A DNA stretch of 33,354 nucleotides from Cruorifilaria tuberocauda (lineage: Eukaryota > Nematoda > Chromadorea > Rhabditida > Onchocercidae): assembly GCA_013365365.1 (NCBI GenBank), contig JABVXU010000590.1, positions 1 through 33,354 on the forward strand. Reading direction: 5' to 3'. Within the stretch, counting starts at the first letter, position 1; every line of letters begins with the position of its first letter. The notes beneath the pieces are model-generated. The model was not told the DNA's origin. It saw nothing but the letters and a program-made list of their open reading frames with translations, and did no database searches. Below are positions 8,996-23,900 of the stretch, one piece after another. Both the position numbers and the translations under genes were made by a program.

Positions 8996-11900
8996 GTTGT
9001 TTTCGTATATCAAACGATTGAGTTCCTAATTCTGATACGTAATATCGCATAAATAAAGGAGCAAAATAAAAAACAAAAAGACTGAAGTGGGATGAAATAT
9101 GTCCTTTTCTAAAATTTATATCTCATTATGTGAACTGTGGAATGAGGTTGATATACCATTAGAAGTTGGATGATTAATTTGATAAATTTTTAAACTTAAA
9201 CGAGTTTTGAAATCTAAATCATGCATTTATAGCATTTTTCACATTGCATTTGTGTTTTGATATTTAACTTTCATAGGTGGGTAGTACCCGTGTTACCCAA
9301 CCAAGAGTTAGAAGGACTGATGGAAGTTGCGATTGTACTCATAAAACGAGGTATTCATTTTGGCATCACTCGTTAATGATGAGGTTTTCTTCGCATATTT
9401 TAAAAAATGATGTAGAAAAGAGAAGAGATAACTGAGTACCAAATGCGTTCAACCACTGCTTCAATGAGTTGAACTACGCTCAATTCAGCTTATTAGTTAT
9501 GTCCGAAGTGGAAGATATGAAATTGACTATAGAGTTTTGAGTTTTATGATAATGTTGGACATGCAGTGTTATCCTAATAGTATCGGAAAAATCACATAAA
9601 AATTGACCTGTTGTTAAGGAAGAATTTAGTTTAAGAAAAGCAATTTTTAATATTTAAAGCATTGCAGGAACTGATAAGGCATCTAAATATTTCGAAGGTT
9701 TTCTCGAAAAAGGATTGCTAGTTGCTTTTGATAAATTGATGAATGACGAGGCGCTGAAAGATTGGAAGATCGAAATCCATGTAATTTCTCCTTTTATTTA
9801 ACCAGTTTTAGTTTCTGATTTCTGTTTGAAAGTATTAAGTAAAATTAAGTTTCAATACAATATCCTTGAAAATTTCCTTGAATCGGAGAAAATGAAAGCA
9901 AAATAAATGCTTTGTAAAGAACATTTTTCCCACCATTATGCATGTTTAAATATATTTAGGGGATATTTTTCATATTTAAACAATCATATTATTGTTAAGG
10001 GCAGTGGATTTACGATGATTTATCAATTGATGATTCTTTTTTCTGTATATTTTCAGCATATAAGATGAACACTAATCTTTATGAAAATATTAGGTTCTTA
10101 ATTCTTCTTTTTAGTTATCACTATTATGAATTAAGAAGTTAATGAATGAATGCTAATATGATCTTTATCACATTTTTAATAACTTTCAGGGATGCTGCCG
10201 TCCTCCTAGTATTATAATGCATGAAATGACTGAACATATAGAATAAATTCCTTCATATTAAAAAAAAATGATTATAGAGGTTTATTTGGCTAAGTGTTGC
10301 GCGATTCCTCGTCATGTTTACGGAGAAAATGCGTCAAACACTTGTAGCAGAAGATTTTCATTATGCATACTGGAAAATACTGCAATACGCCTTGTCCAGC
10401 AATAGTCGGTATGCTTTAAAGCTGCCGAGTTTTTTGTTCAGTTCTGTGAAGTATGTTATTCGCTTGTTTTTTTTTTCTTTGCATTGCTTTTTATTTGATA
10501 GGATATTTTAAGAAAGGATTTTTTCACCTGATCTTGATCAGTTTGCGATTCTGTCGTTTGTATTATAAAGTAGTAGAAACCCAAATATTCTCTTATTTCA
10601 ATATCTAATGATAATAAGTTTAAAATATTTTCCAAATTTTAGATGAAGTAAAGAAGACAAATTGTAAGAAAAATGTTCATAAAATAAGGTTAAGACAGAT
10701 AAAATAATAAATTTTCGTTGATATGGATAATTTTTGTGGGTTATAGAAATTTGGAAATAGCTAGGTATTTGAAATTTTTCGCAGAAAAATTGAAGCGTTG
10801 TTAGATTTGCATTTTCGTAATGCTTTTTTGTTTTTTTGACTGGAGTCTAATATGGATTTGCATTACTGGATGAAAGTTTTTCTTACGCTATCGCAGTATA
10901 TTATAGCTTTAAGACATTATAACATTTATTTTCAGTTTTCATGTGCAAAATTTTGGCCGAAAGGCGGAATTTTTGCAAATGGAATTTGATCCAGCTGAAC
11001 TGATACGTTACACTTCAATCAACACTGTTGATGAGGTGTATCAGGTTGGTAAAAATTTATGTTAGTGATAAGCTTTATTTCAAGTGATATCAGGAGTCAT
11101 CTCATTCAAACTTCAAAATTTTCTTTGGACATAACTTCATCATTTGATATTTCTTAAAAACTTCTGTTGCTTGCTTTGAAGGTGTTATTTTTGGAATTTG
11201 GAGTCCTCCAGATCAGATTGAGGCATTAAGCATAATTCCGAAAGAGCATTACATAAGAAGCTGTTTTTGTTAAACCATGATGATGATTAAACATTTATTG
11301 TTATTTGTTTATTTCTTATTTTAGACTTCTTTCAAACGTTTAAGTTTCAGAGAGTTTTGCAATTGTGGCTTTTGCTATTACTAACTTATTTCGGAAAGAT
11401 TGGTGGCTTCATGTTGATGAAGAATTTCTTGGAGAAAAATGTTAATGAAACAACAAAAATTACTGATTTTATCGATTGGCTTCGACCATTTGCTTCTTGT
11501 TCACTCTTGTTAAAACCAGCACTTATTATAGAAACTTTTGGCCCAACTATCGTAAGTATTCCTTCCTTTCTTACTGTATTAATTTTTACAACATAGAAGC
11601 TTGAACTACTTTCTGATTTGAAAGGAGATGAGTGATGTGAAAAATTTATGTTGACTAACATTTCATGAAAACTAGTCAGTAGTGGGAAAAGGAGAGATTT
11701 AAAATGTCTCATTAAATAATTAATAATTTCGGTTCTAGTTTTCTGGTATTTTTCAATTTTGAAGGAAATAAGAAGTTATCTTCAAAGTTATGAAAAGTCC
11801 TTTATTATTTTTTACCAGCAAAAAAGTAGGTTGTAGAAGTCTCGTCCTAATGCTAAAGTTGGTTTTATGGGAACGTATGGATATAGGTTATGAGATAGAT

Positions 11901-14900
11901 AAAAATGACTTAACTTGATGACTGCATAAACAAATTGCACGAGTTGAATATATTAATGCAAAAATTTGTTTCTTTAGCAAGTAGCAGTGGCTCGACTGGA
12001 GCACATGGATGATAAGGAATTAAAATGCGAAACGGTAAAAGGTGATTTGAATGAGTCACCGTACGTTGAATTGGCAAAAGTATTGCAGAGTCTGTTGCTA
12101 ATTAATCCGGAAATGATACATCTAGGACGACAAATGCGGTTTTTTTCATTGCGATATATTTTACGGTATGAAATTAATGTTTAAGAAATTGTTTTTTTTT
12201 CATGGATGTGTTCTTAAATATTTTACACGAATGTTATCTAATTTCTAGCATGCAGCAAACTTAAAATTCAGGCTTCTTCAAAGTTAAAAAAGCAAATAGG
12301 CATCGAATTGAGTGTACTGAAAGTATTTCATCGACAGTTATGGTTATTTTAATGAGAAAGACTTTATTTGAATACCTATAAATGTGAAGAATTTCAGAGT
12401 ACTTCAAGTAGCACCTTTTGCTGGACGTATAGCAGCTTTGGAAGAATTACATATGGTTTTGCACAATGCGGCATCGGAATTTCGGCAGGTGTGCTATCAC
12501 AACCTTTCCAACTTTAAACGAAAATTTTCTGCATAATTCCATGTTTTCTGCCATTCTAATATTTTCCCACCACTTTTTCAATATTATTATTTCAGTTTAG
12601 TGTTTCCGTAGTTATCATTAGATCTGAAGAAGTATGAGAAACTGAAAATCACAATACATATTTAGACGAAAAATTGAAATAGTAATACGTATTTAGGGTT
12701 AGTTTTGCTCTACATAATAAGTTTCATATTTTCAGGATTTATTCTTACCATTATTTCAGCAAGAGCTAGTGATTTCGATAAATGATTTGACAGAATGGCT
12801 GAGGAAGCAGCATCTCATTGAGATATTAGTCCGCGATAATTTGCATCATCCGTCATATTGCGAAAGGTTTTGTGTTTCTTTATTTTGACAGAGCTTTTAA
12901 TTAAGGTTTAATTACGTAACTTTATTTAATAACTCTGTTGATTAGTGATGAACAAAAAAGTAATTTTTTAAAATAATATATTTCCAGATTAGAAAGAGTA
13001 TTTCGAGTATTACTAGAAAGAAATGCTATAACAATTGATGATTTGGATATCCTCTGGAATGTGCAACGTGAAAAGCATGATGTCATTCAGCGGAATGTTC
13101 ACGACTTGATAGCGAAGTTGGTTAATGGATTGAATAACGTACTGCAAAAGCATTTGTTTGAACGTATGAAGGTAAGATTTTTGTTTTTCTTCCTCATAAG
13201 TTTAACTTAGTCACGAGTAATTTTGCGTTGCTTAAGGTTCCTAATTTATGATTTTATGAATCCAGTTTGTGTTTTTTATTTCTGTTTTCAATTTTGTAGA
13301 AGTCGCAGTTTTTAAATTTTAAGTTTAAAAATTAAGATGAGAAGTTGAAAATTAAAGTTATTAATAATCAAAAATGTTGGGAATTGCATTTATTAAGGAG
13401 AGTTGGACAAAGTCATCTTCAAGACAACGAACACTTTTGCTTGATCTTATACGTCGAATCGGCGTCGATTTCAGTAGTCTTACCGAAAAAGTAATTTATC
13501 AGTTCTTATTGTTCAGAATGTTAAACTGAGCGATAAACATTATTTATGAGGATCAATGTTTATATTCCATCATTTTTATAATTTCTATGAATTGAATCTG
13601 TAAATGGTAATAATTGTACAATGCAGAATCCAAAAGCTCATATCTCATGCATCAAATGAATCAGAATTATGACTGGAACGATTTATACTGCCATCAAATA
13701 GCGCATTGCACTAGTTATCTCATTTCCTGTTATTATTATGCTTCAATACTTCAAAATTTCCAGGAGTTAACGATAAAATCTCTTTCGCTGCTATGGGATT
13801 TGTTTCATGATGAGCGGTTACCTGTGGAAATGGTTGATGCAGCTTTGGAAGCACATTTCAATGTAATAGAAAGTGCAATACCGGCTGAAGAATTACGACG
13901 ACATTATATTGAACGTTGTATTGATGAATTGCTTCTGGATTCAGGTAATTTGTTCAAAATCATGAAGTAATTTAAAAAATTTGTGAAATATTAGTGAACT
14001 GCCAAAGAAAAAACGCATACATTTCGTTTATTCTGAAAATAATGAGTTATGATGGAAATATGCAGCTTGTTAGTTTACTTTAGGATTTCGAAGTACTAAA
14101 TGGTTTTTACAGTTTTCTGAAATCAGTTTTCTAGATTATCTGATCTCTTAATTTTCTATATTTAGGCAATTGATTAGATGAACTTTTCTTTGAAGGATGT
14201 TTTTCATTTCAACATAGTATATTGTAATCAGTAACATAATATCAATGTAACATGACATTTTTTAGTGTTTGTACTTCCGGCGCTAAAACATATGCAGCGA
14301 CTAATGACTTTAATGCCAGAATGTGACTACAGCTCAGGCAGAAAAGTGACACGGTGAGCTATTGATTATTGTAGCTGGAAAGTTCTACAATTTCTTGATA
14401 ATGAATTGACAATAATAATAGTTAAGTAAAGTGAAATGAGCAAGAAATATGTAGTGATGAAATGGTGTTATTTTAATCATTATCATTTTCATTGTTTCGA
14501 AATCGAGTATTTAAAAATTAATATTTTATCTTTAAGGGCAGAATATATTGCTACTGTGCAACAAGACACAGAGTTGTGCTCAAGACTGTCAAAAAATGTC
14601 GCTCTGTACATGGAAAAAGTACGAAATGCCGTGGTATGCATTCTCCATTTCGTTCTTATTATGTCAAACATTTTTCATATTTGTTACAGTTTTTTGATTT
14701 ATCTATCACAAGCTATCGTGTAAAGAATGTATACTGTTTTTCAGTTATTGAAAATATTTGCAGTGCTTCTTTTATCATTCATGTTCTCGTTAAACAGCTG
14801 ATAACACTGATATCTTTCTATTATATTGATGTTTTTAGAATGATCGGTCGCACATTTATGCTGCTATAGAAGACGCAGGTAGTCTAGTGTTTGTTGGTCG

Positions 14901-17900
14901 CTACACTCACAGTGATAATTTACGAATTCGGCTAGGTTTTCTGCATTTTCTTCTATCTGATGGACAACTTTGGCTTATGACACCACAGGTTGGTTAATTT
15001 TACTTTTTCCTGCTTTTTTTCGCAGTTGATCCTTAATGTTCAGAGTCATTGAAAAGATAATTGTAGGCGAATGAATTGTGGGATGCTCTTATCGTCCGAT
15101 CAGTATTTGACTATGAGCGCACATATGGCTTTCAATTATTTGGTACTATGCAAGATCAGGAAGATATCGATCCAAAAGCACTTGATCAACTTTTTACATG
15201 TAAATTTCCAGCCTTGAATTTAACTTTTTAGATAGTCAAATTTTGTGTTCGTATGGGGAATGATAAATTTATCGACTTATCTTGAAAACAATGCTTTTTG
15301 TGAAGGAAAGGAAGCATCGAATGTCCATAGTTTTCTCCAATCGTCTAAAATCACTTAAATAAAATTGTCAATTACTTTCAGAACAAAATATTTAATTTCA
15401 GCTCGGATTCTAAAACTTCCAGTTGAAATGTTAAATGAAGAAGGTTTCTCATGCTTCAAAACCTTTTGGACTTCAGTCAATAAAAAACACAATAAGCTGT
15501 TCCAACCCACTGATGGAGTATCACACTATTTGATGTGTAATTTTGATCTTGAGGTAAGTAAACATATAATATGGAGAGCAATAATGTTTGTATTTCAAAC
15601 TGGTATTGATATAAATTGGATTGAAAGACACTAAAATGTGATAGTTGGTCCAAACATTGAGTTAGCAATTAGGGACGGGAACTTTTTTGAACTTGCGCTG
15701 TGGAGTTTGTTTATGGTAGGTCCTACAATTTATCGATGCTTTCGGATGGTTTTGGATTTTTTCAACTTTAATAGAAGTTTCTGTTTTGACTCTAAACAAG
15801 GTTTTTTGCATAAGAATATAGAAGGCTTGAGAACATGAAACTAAGTGTTAGTTCACGGTAGTTCACAAAATTCCTTTTCACATTGCTGTGACTTCAAGCA
15901 AGCGCCGAATTGATGTAATATTATAAAAAATATACTTGTTTTTCTCTGAAATTTAGTTTTTTGTGTTTTAAGATTTTCTGTTTTTTAGGGGATGGATTAT
16001 TTATGGGAAATAATGCTGCAAGGTCGTGCCGAAGTATCACATTTGGCAATTTCCTTATGGGTCGAAATTTTAGCAAATCCTCATACTACAATGATCTCTG
16101 ATTTTGCTCATTTGATTCAAACAGTCGTCAATAAATGGTTAGATTCAATTGAAAATGTTCATTAGCTTTAGTTTGAGTTATTTGTAAGTAATTTCCTTAC
16201 TTAGAAATTATTTCCTGTGTTGCATCCTTGAAATATCTCTTGTGTTGTTTTCCATGGGAAAATACAATTGAAATCGTAACTTTGGGTGAGATGAGGCGGA
16301 AGAGTAAGAGACCAAAGAGAGAAATTGTGTTGTTTTAGTTTCGTAATGCTGAAAACGAAACACGATGACCTCATCAAAGGTAATGATAGTGACGACAAAA
16401 AAATGAAAATGCTTGATCGGATGGGAAGAATTTTGACGGTAAATTTTTGATCCGATTGGTACAATTCTTAATAGCGAGATGGAAATTTTCAAAAGAAGAA
16501 AATATGTGCAGCGTATTTTTTGTGCACATTAAGTTTTTCTAGAAAGTTTTGTAAAATTTCAGCATTATTTAACGTTACGTGAGTGGCGTAAGATAGTGTG
16601 CTGGAATTGTAGTGATATTGAAAGTAATTTATTGATATATTCACACAATATGTCAAATTTTCAGGCTCTCAATTCATATATCTGTGTATTTGATGATGAT
16701 TATTACACGCTTGAAAGATCTCAGCAACCACTTCGTAAGGCGGGCTTAGGACGATGCTTTGTGTTACCAGTTGTTTTTCCAGGTATTTTTTAAATCTGCA
16801 GTATTTAATAACTGATTTTTGAAATAAGAAGCTAAGTAATGACGTTTTTAAACTGGTGATCAATTACGGTTTTTAATTTCGTCTTATAGTGAACTTTCCT
16901 TGAGAGGCCGTTCAATTTTTTTCGTCTAAATCGATTATTAAGACAGACACTATTCAGATAAAGGCAAGCAGATATTGCATTACATTAGAATTTTCCTTTT
17001 TTTTAACTAACTAAATACTGGATATATAATTAATCTTGTTTTTTTTTCCAAGATTTAATTACGATCTACATCTTAAAACATTCGTAAGATAGCCCGCTAA
17101 ATTACTCACTGAGTGGTTTATCTCTTTATATTGCCGGATGGGGCCAATTTAATTGCTATATTATTTAGATGAAAAACTCCCAAGTGATGTTGATACGAAC
17201 TGTGAGTTTGTATTATTTAATGTTTAAGTTTTTATACTTTTTTGTGCAATTTTTACTAGATTTGAACTGGTGGCAACTCTGCTTTCTTGCTTTCTCGTTT
17301 TATTTAAAAATTCCAGTATGACCAGCCATTCGATCTTTCATTTTTGTATCTTTCCACTTCTAACCATAAATTAAGTGTAACTGTTCTGCAGCAGTACAAG
17401 ATGAAGATCATGGTATTCCTGTTCACTCGACTATGGCACTTGCAGCTCTAAAACTTAAGGTTTATAATTGTTTTTTTTAAATAACAGTTTACAACGGATC
17501 TCAAAATGTGCGAGGACTGTAAATAATGGTTCAAATTATCTCTACCGTGAATAGTAAAATTGAACTGCAGCATGTCAAGCATGTTAAAAAAATATATTGC
17601 GATATTCAATCATTTATTAAGATTGTATAATTGGATTGTCGCAATTATGTTACAGATGGTATAAGTTTTCAGTATCAGAAATATAGGTCACTTTCTGCTG
17701 TTTTCTATAAATACTTAATTTTGCTTTAGAAATAATTTTAGCGCCTAATCAGCTTCAGATTGATGACAGATTGCGATATGTAGATGGCTGCACTATTGCT
17801 GGATTACTTGTACCAGTACAGTTAAACGTTTTGTCCCTTAATCCACCAGACACGAGAATATTGCACCCGTCCGATCGTCGTAAAACACTTGATGAATTAG

Positions 17901-20900
17901 GAATAGATTCCAGTGCTCATATTTTAATTCGTTTTCAAAATCATCCATGTACATGGAATAATCGATTGCCTAGCACTACTGATTCCAGTCCTGATCAAAC
18001 ATATACTTGCTGGTTTGGATTTATTTACGAAATTTTTACCTGTTGAGAGTAGAGATTGATTATGTTGAAATTTTTTAATTGCCCTTATTACTTTTTCTTT
18101 TTTATTGATTATGTTGAAATTTTTTAATTGACCTTATTACTTTCTCTTTTTTAAGTGGTATATATTAAGAAGCAATGTTTTATTAAATGGTATATATTAA
18201 AAAGCAATATTCTTCAGGAATGAAGGGACAACAACTGGTAATGAAGAAAATGAGCGTATTCTACCGGGCGCTGTAATAGCATCAAATCCTGATCATGTTC
18301 GATTCCTGTATACATTAGCCGATATCGGTTATGCATATGGGAATAACTATTTAAGAAAATCTGCCACCGATGTCTTAAAGTAAGTTTTACCTCTCTTTTC
18401 AAATTTCAGCAATTTTTCTTCCCCGGTTAGATCACATGAAAATTTTCAGTCAGATACCACCAGATACGATGTCAGTAACAATACTAAGAGATTTAGTGGA
18501 ATCAGGTCGATTGTTTGATCTGTTACCATCCGAATCATCTAACCATGTCTTGCATCTTTTGCGTGTGCTACATGCTTTACTGTTACCCTGCAATGGACAT
18601 TTTATGACTGAGGCTACGGAATTCCAGGTTTGTTTTTTGAATATTCCGATTTTTTGTCTCTGAGAATTTTCGTTACCTTTCGAGATCTGTGTATTTTGTT
18701 AATTGTTTATTGAACTGTTGATTGCGGCGGTCATGATCCTGTTTGTATGAAACGTAAGCATTATTTTCATTGTCCGTAGTTTCGAACATTGATAAATGTT
18801 TAATTTAGATCCTTTTCTTGACATCGCCAAGTTGTTTGGCAGTGTTTTCGTTTCTGAGAGACCCTCAGATTTTGTGTCGATGGGATGAATATGCGTGCAC
18901 TGCAATTGTATGGTGGTTAGCAAATATAGCAAAATTTGTTCTCTTTGTAGCGGCACGCCTCAAAGTATGCATATGTTTTCACTTCTATATGATTTTTGCT
19001 ACGTTTATGATTGCTTTATCATAGTGATTTTTGTGATTTAGAAGGTATCATCTGTGACCTTTTCCTTTGACATTTCAAAATTACTTAGCATCATTTGTTT
19101 TTTTAGTATTTGAGGACTACCAATGGAAAAGGAAATGCATCTTTTTTCGAAACGGGTCGTGTTATTGATCGTGAACAAGCGATTTTCAAAGAGGTAGAAT
19201 TTTATACACGATACCATAATGTAAACTGACGTTGCAATCGAAACATGTTATAATTTTAAACTAAGAAATATTATAGTTCATCTGCAATACTTTTGAAAAG
19301 AAAAAAAACTCGTTATTTGTATTATCTAAGGAGATACAGTTCACATAGTGAAATCTGTCCAATTAAATTAGATTTTTATATAACGCTGTGGAATATCATT
19401 ACTGAATCAAATTAAGCAATTGATAAAAAAAGAACTCTTCAAGCGAAGTTTGGAAGACATGTTAACATTCATTTGTTATTTTTTAGCTTTGTTGTGTAGT
19501 TGCACGTGATCTCAATAATCGTATCGAAGAGAGTCCTGAAATCATTGGAACAATTTTTCAAATATTCAACACAGATAGCGATCGGATTGAATGTTTCTTA
19601 CGCCTTGCATGGGCAGTTGGTTCACGAAATATACCGTTATCCCCCATCGCAGGTGGTTTGGCAAAGGATTCATCTACTGAAACAATTCGACATTCACAAC
19701 TTGCAACTCGTATACTGGTAATTTATTTTGCTGAAGTTTACGTTTTTAATTGTAACATGTTGCGATTTAATTTTTCGTTCAATTAGGAACAGTAAAATCC
19801 CTTAGTTTTTGTTCTTTCTTAACACTGCATGAATAATTCAGGATATAAAATTTTTGTGAGGATGTGATAATGAAGTAACGGTTTAATGCAGGAAGAACCA
19901 ACGGAATGCTTGTTAGATATATTTGCGATAGAAGTCGTTAGTGGGGACGCAACATCAGAAGTTCTTAAAATCATCCATCTATGGAATCTTCTTGTATCCG
20001 ATTTACTGTTTTGCAAAAGTTTGTACGTTTTACCATATTCTGTTAATAAATTTGATTACCTTATGTCAAAGTTGATTCATAAATCAGAATCGAAGTTCGT
20101 CAGCTCCATCCAAGTTTTAGTAGAAAGACCTTCGGAAAATTAAAGATATTCAAAACTGTGACAATTTAGTAATCATTGATTGCTTTCAAAAATTTCTATT
20201 ATTTTCAGGGTAATTCGACGATATTTCTCAGCCTTAGTTCGACGTATGGTTTGTCGTGCAGGTTTGGCCGAACGACAGCTGGCGTCAGCTCTATTGCAAC
20301 TACTTTTTAATAAACTGGAAGAAAGTGATGAAAAACTAGTGAAGAATGCAGAATTTTTTATTTTATTATGCAGGTGTGCTGAAATTGCGATTTCTTCGTT
20401 ATCTGAATTGTCTAATCAGTATATTTTACTAGAGATGAGGAAATACCCATAGATTTATGGAAGCCAATTAAAGGAATTATTGAGTTTTTATTATTTGATT
20501 CAATTCTTTCTGGGTGCTGTACGTAGTGTAGTAGCACTAGAGCTCGTCCTAGACTATTCTATCCCATCAGTGGAAATTTTTGTTTTCCTTCCATTAACAA
20601 AAGAATTTTTTAAGCCTGTTGGATCACTGCAGAAATAATCAAATTCATGTCGACGATGTATTGCGACAAACAGAAAAAGTCTTGGATTGGTTAGATCGTG
20701 CGAAAGTAATATGTTTAAAACTTGAATTTCTTCAATTTTTTAAAAGTTTTATTTCTATTGCGGCTCTTTGCAAAAATTTTGCTTTGTCAGAGAATTGTAT
20801 TTAATATTGCTCCTTATAGGTTTGCCAGGTGCTGTTCTTCATCAGTGGTACTAAATCAGCAGTTTTTCAATATTTTTGAGAAATTTTTTTAACATCCTGA

Positions 20901-23900
20901 ACATTTCAGCAACATACTATTGCAAATCAGGAAAGTTACCCTGATGATAAATCACTAATTGGACGGCTTGATGTTTGTCGCAGTTTACTGGGATTCCTTT
21001 CAAACGAAGAGAAAGTTGTGGTTGGTTCGGAACCTAATGGTACACAGCTTGTCAAGGTAACCTTTTAAAGATTGATAATCAATGCTTCGATGTTTATTAA
21101 AATTTGAGAACTTCTAGAATGTTGGAGAATTTTTCGTAGTAATTTATTAAAAATTTCTTATAAGGTGTTTCTTTCAATTTTACTTGTAATTTTGTTTGAG
21201 ACTCCTTATATGTCATCCTGTTTATTTGTTTTAATTTGCAGCAGTTACTAGACGAGTTTATTTTGCCGTCTTCGCGAACTTATGTTAATTTGATGCGGCA
21301 ACGAGATAATGAAGGCGATATTCATATACAGCGTTCAGTAACACATTCAGCAATCTCGAGTGGTAATAAAAATAAAATCATTTAAGCCATTAAAATGATT
21401 AGATAATTTTATTTGCAGTTATTCGGTTAATTTATAAATGAGAGATGGCAAGCTTTTTTTGAAGATGAGGTTAAGGTACATAAGCAAGATTTAAAAGTTA
21501 ATAGTAAAATCTGAAATCGTGAATCATATCGTGAGTTGACTTAGTAAGTTTTCTCTCTGTGAGAATATTGATATTCTAAACAGTTAACATTTTCTAGGTA
21601 TAGATGAGTCAGATATGGCCATGCCACGTTCAGAAACAATGGGACCACTACTTTCTTCGCGTTCCATTCCAGTATGTGGTACTAGTGAAAGTGCCAAAGC
21701 AGCGTACAGTTTAGTTATTGCGCTTTGTGCCACAACGCCGCTTAACTACCGTTGCATAGTTGAAAGTCTTCTTGAGCTTTTCTATTCAGGTTCTTAATTT
21801 TTTGTCAGTTCGAAAGCTTAATAATAAAGAATTTGCTCAACCGAAAGCTTTATTTTCTCAGTTTTTGTTGAAATCACATTAATTTATGAATAGAATCAAA
21901 ACAATGGTTTATATTGTGTAATACACCTTCAATTTTAATAGACACATTTACAGAGCCAGTTCCTACTATGAATATTGAATGGGAATATATGCCGGGATAT
22001 TCTATTCGTTCACCTAATAGTTATGTGGGACTGAAGAATGGTGGAGCTACTTGTTATATGAATTCTGTATTCCAACAGGTATCATTTTATTTTACTATCA
22101 TTTTCAAGAGTCTTCGAATTATGCATTATTCAGTTAATTTCTGTGTATTAAATCTAGTTTGATGCAATATGTTATCAAAAGTGAAATTACATGGCTATGT
22201 CGTGGCGACATGACTTACCAAACTAAATATATTATGAATAAGCTCGTTTTATAGATATTCATGATTGAACCACTGCGTAACGTCATTATCAACGCGAATT
22301 TTACGGATGATATGAGCATCGAAGAAATAGCTGCAAATGTAAGCTTTATACATTCCAATTGTTCTTGACCACTAATCTTCAGTCCAATATTTTTTTTATT
22401 CTTAGGAATGCAGTGTCTCGGAGGAGCATTATCATGCAACAATTTTGAAAGCAGTGCAATCAATTTTTGCACATTTGCTTGGCTCTGAAATGCAATTCTA
22501 CTCTCCAAAATTCTTCTGGAAGCATTTCAGGTCAGTTAAGCACTATTTACATTTTCAAAAGCTTTCAAGATTCACTCGAAGTAAAGAAATTACATTTTAG
22601 ATTCTGTGGTCAAGCAGTAAATGTGCGAGAACAACAGGATGCGTTAGAATTTTACAACGCTCTTTTTGATTCTATAGATGAAGGTCTCAAGAAGTTGGGT
22701 GAGCCACCAATTTGTGAGAATTTATTTGGTGGAACCTTTGCCGATCAGAAGATTTGTAAAGATTGCCCGCATAGGTATTATATCTTGCTCATTTTTCTAT
22801 TTCGTGATATTTTCAAGGAAATGCAGTGAACGCTTATCATATTCTATATATTCGTAATCTCAATTTTACATCCATTTTTTTCATCGCCATGCCGTTGAAT
22901 AGCGGGACATAATCATTCCGGATTTAGTATTCCTTTCTCGTTTTGTCAGTCATAGAAATTTCATGTCTGCAATCAACTAGGGAAAAACTTTCTGCTCTTG
23001 TTACATTTTGTCTTGCTTTCTCTCAGTATATGATTTACTTGTGGGAAATATCAGATATCAACGTGAAGAACCATTTACATCAATCTCAGTGGACGTGCGA
23101 TCTCATAATAACCTTTTGGATTCCCTTAAAGAATATGTAAAAGGAGACTTGTTGAATAACGACAATGCGTATCTGTGTGAAGAGTGTAATAAGAAAGTAA
23201 CTTTTTACTCTATTTCAAACTGTAGAGTTTAAAATAGATTTTCTTCGACAAGAATAAGCGAAAAAGAAAAAAAAAACAAAGAAAGAAATTCATTTCTGTT
23301 TTTCATAATGCTATTTTTTATTTCTGGAAATTTCTGGATCTTTGAATAGGGATCAGAGTAATTCACAATCACAACTGCGATTGATAATGTCTGTTTTGTA
23401 GGTAACAGCAGTAAAACGATTATGTGTTGCTAGATTACCACCGTATTTGACTATACAGCTAAAAAGATTTGATTTTGATTGGGAACGTGATTCATCACAA
23501 AAATACAACGATTATTTCGAGTTTCCGATTGATCTTGATATGATGCCCTTCACTGCTCATGGATTAGCTCAAACCGAAGGTATTTTTCACATTACTATAT
23601 GAAATATAGTGAGATTCGTTATATTTTTAGTTTAGGAGAAACTTCGCTTTGTCCCTATTAATTCGACATAATGGACGAATTTTGAGAATGTTTACATCGT
23701 AATTTAACGCTGCGATTACTATTTGTTACCTTAAAATCTTCATTTGTCATTATCCAGGATTTTCTTCAATAACATAGCATGGACTTCATAATGTTGCCAA
23801 AAAAACATTTTTATTTTTCTGAATTTTCTTTTCTCAAGTTTTTTCCTACTACTTATTTGCAGGGGAAATATCGAAAGAGGAATTGACACATTCATCAGTA

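Noticed and set aside
16380..16385. Early donor GTAATG inside exon 23
   Set aside because: Splicing here gives phase 1 and an in-frame stop in exon 24; the later donor at 16439 keeps the frame and preserves the conserved RMGRILT motif.
16622..16662. Possible 41-base intron (GTAATT...TTTCAG) inside exon 24
   Set aside because: Its length is not a multiple of three and removal puts a stop in frame; reading through keeps the frame open to the exon end. It would also be unusually short.
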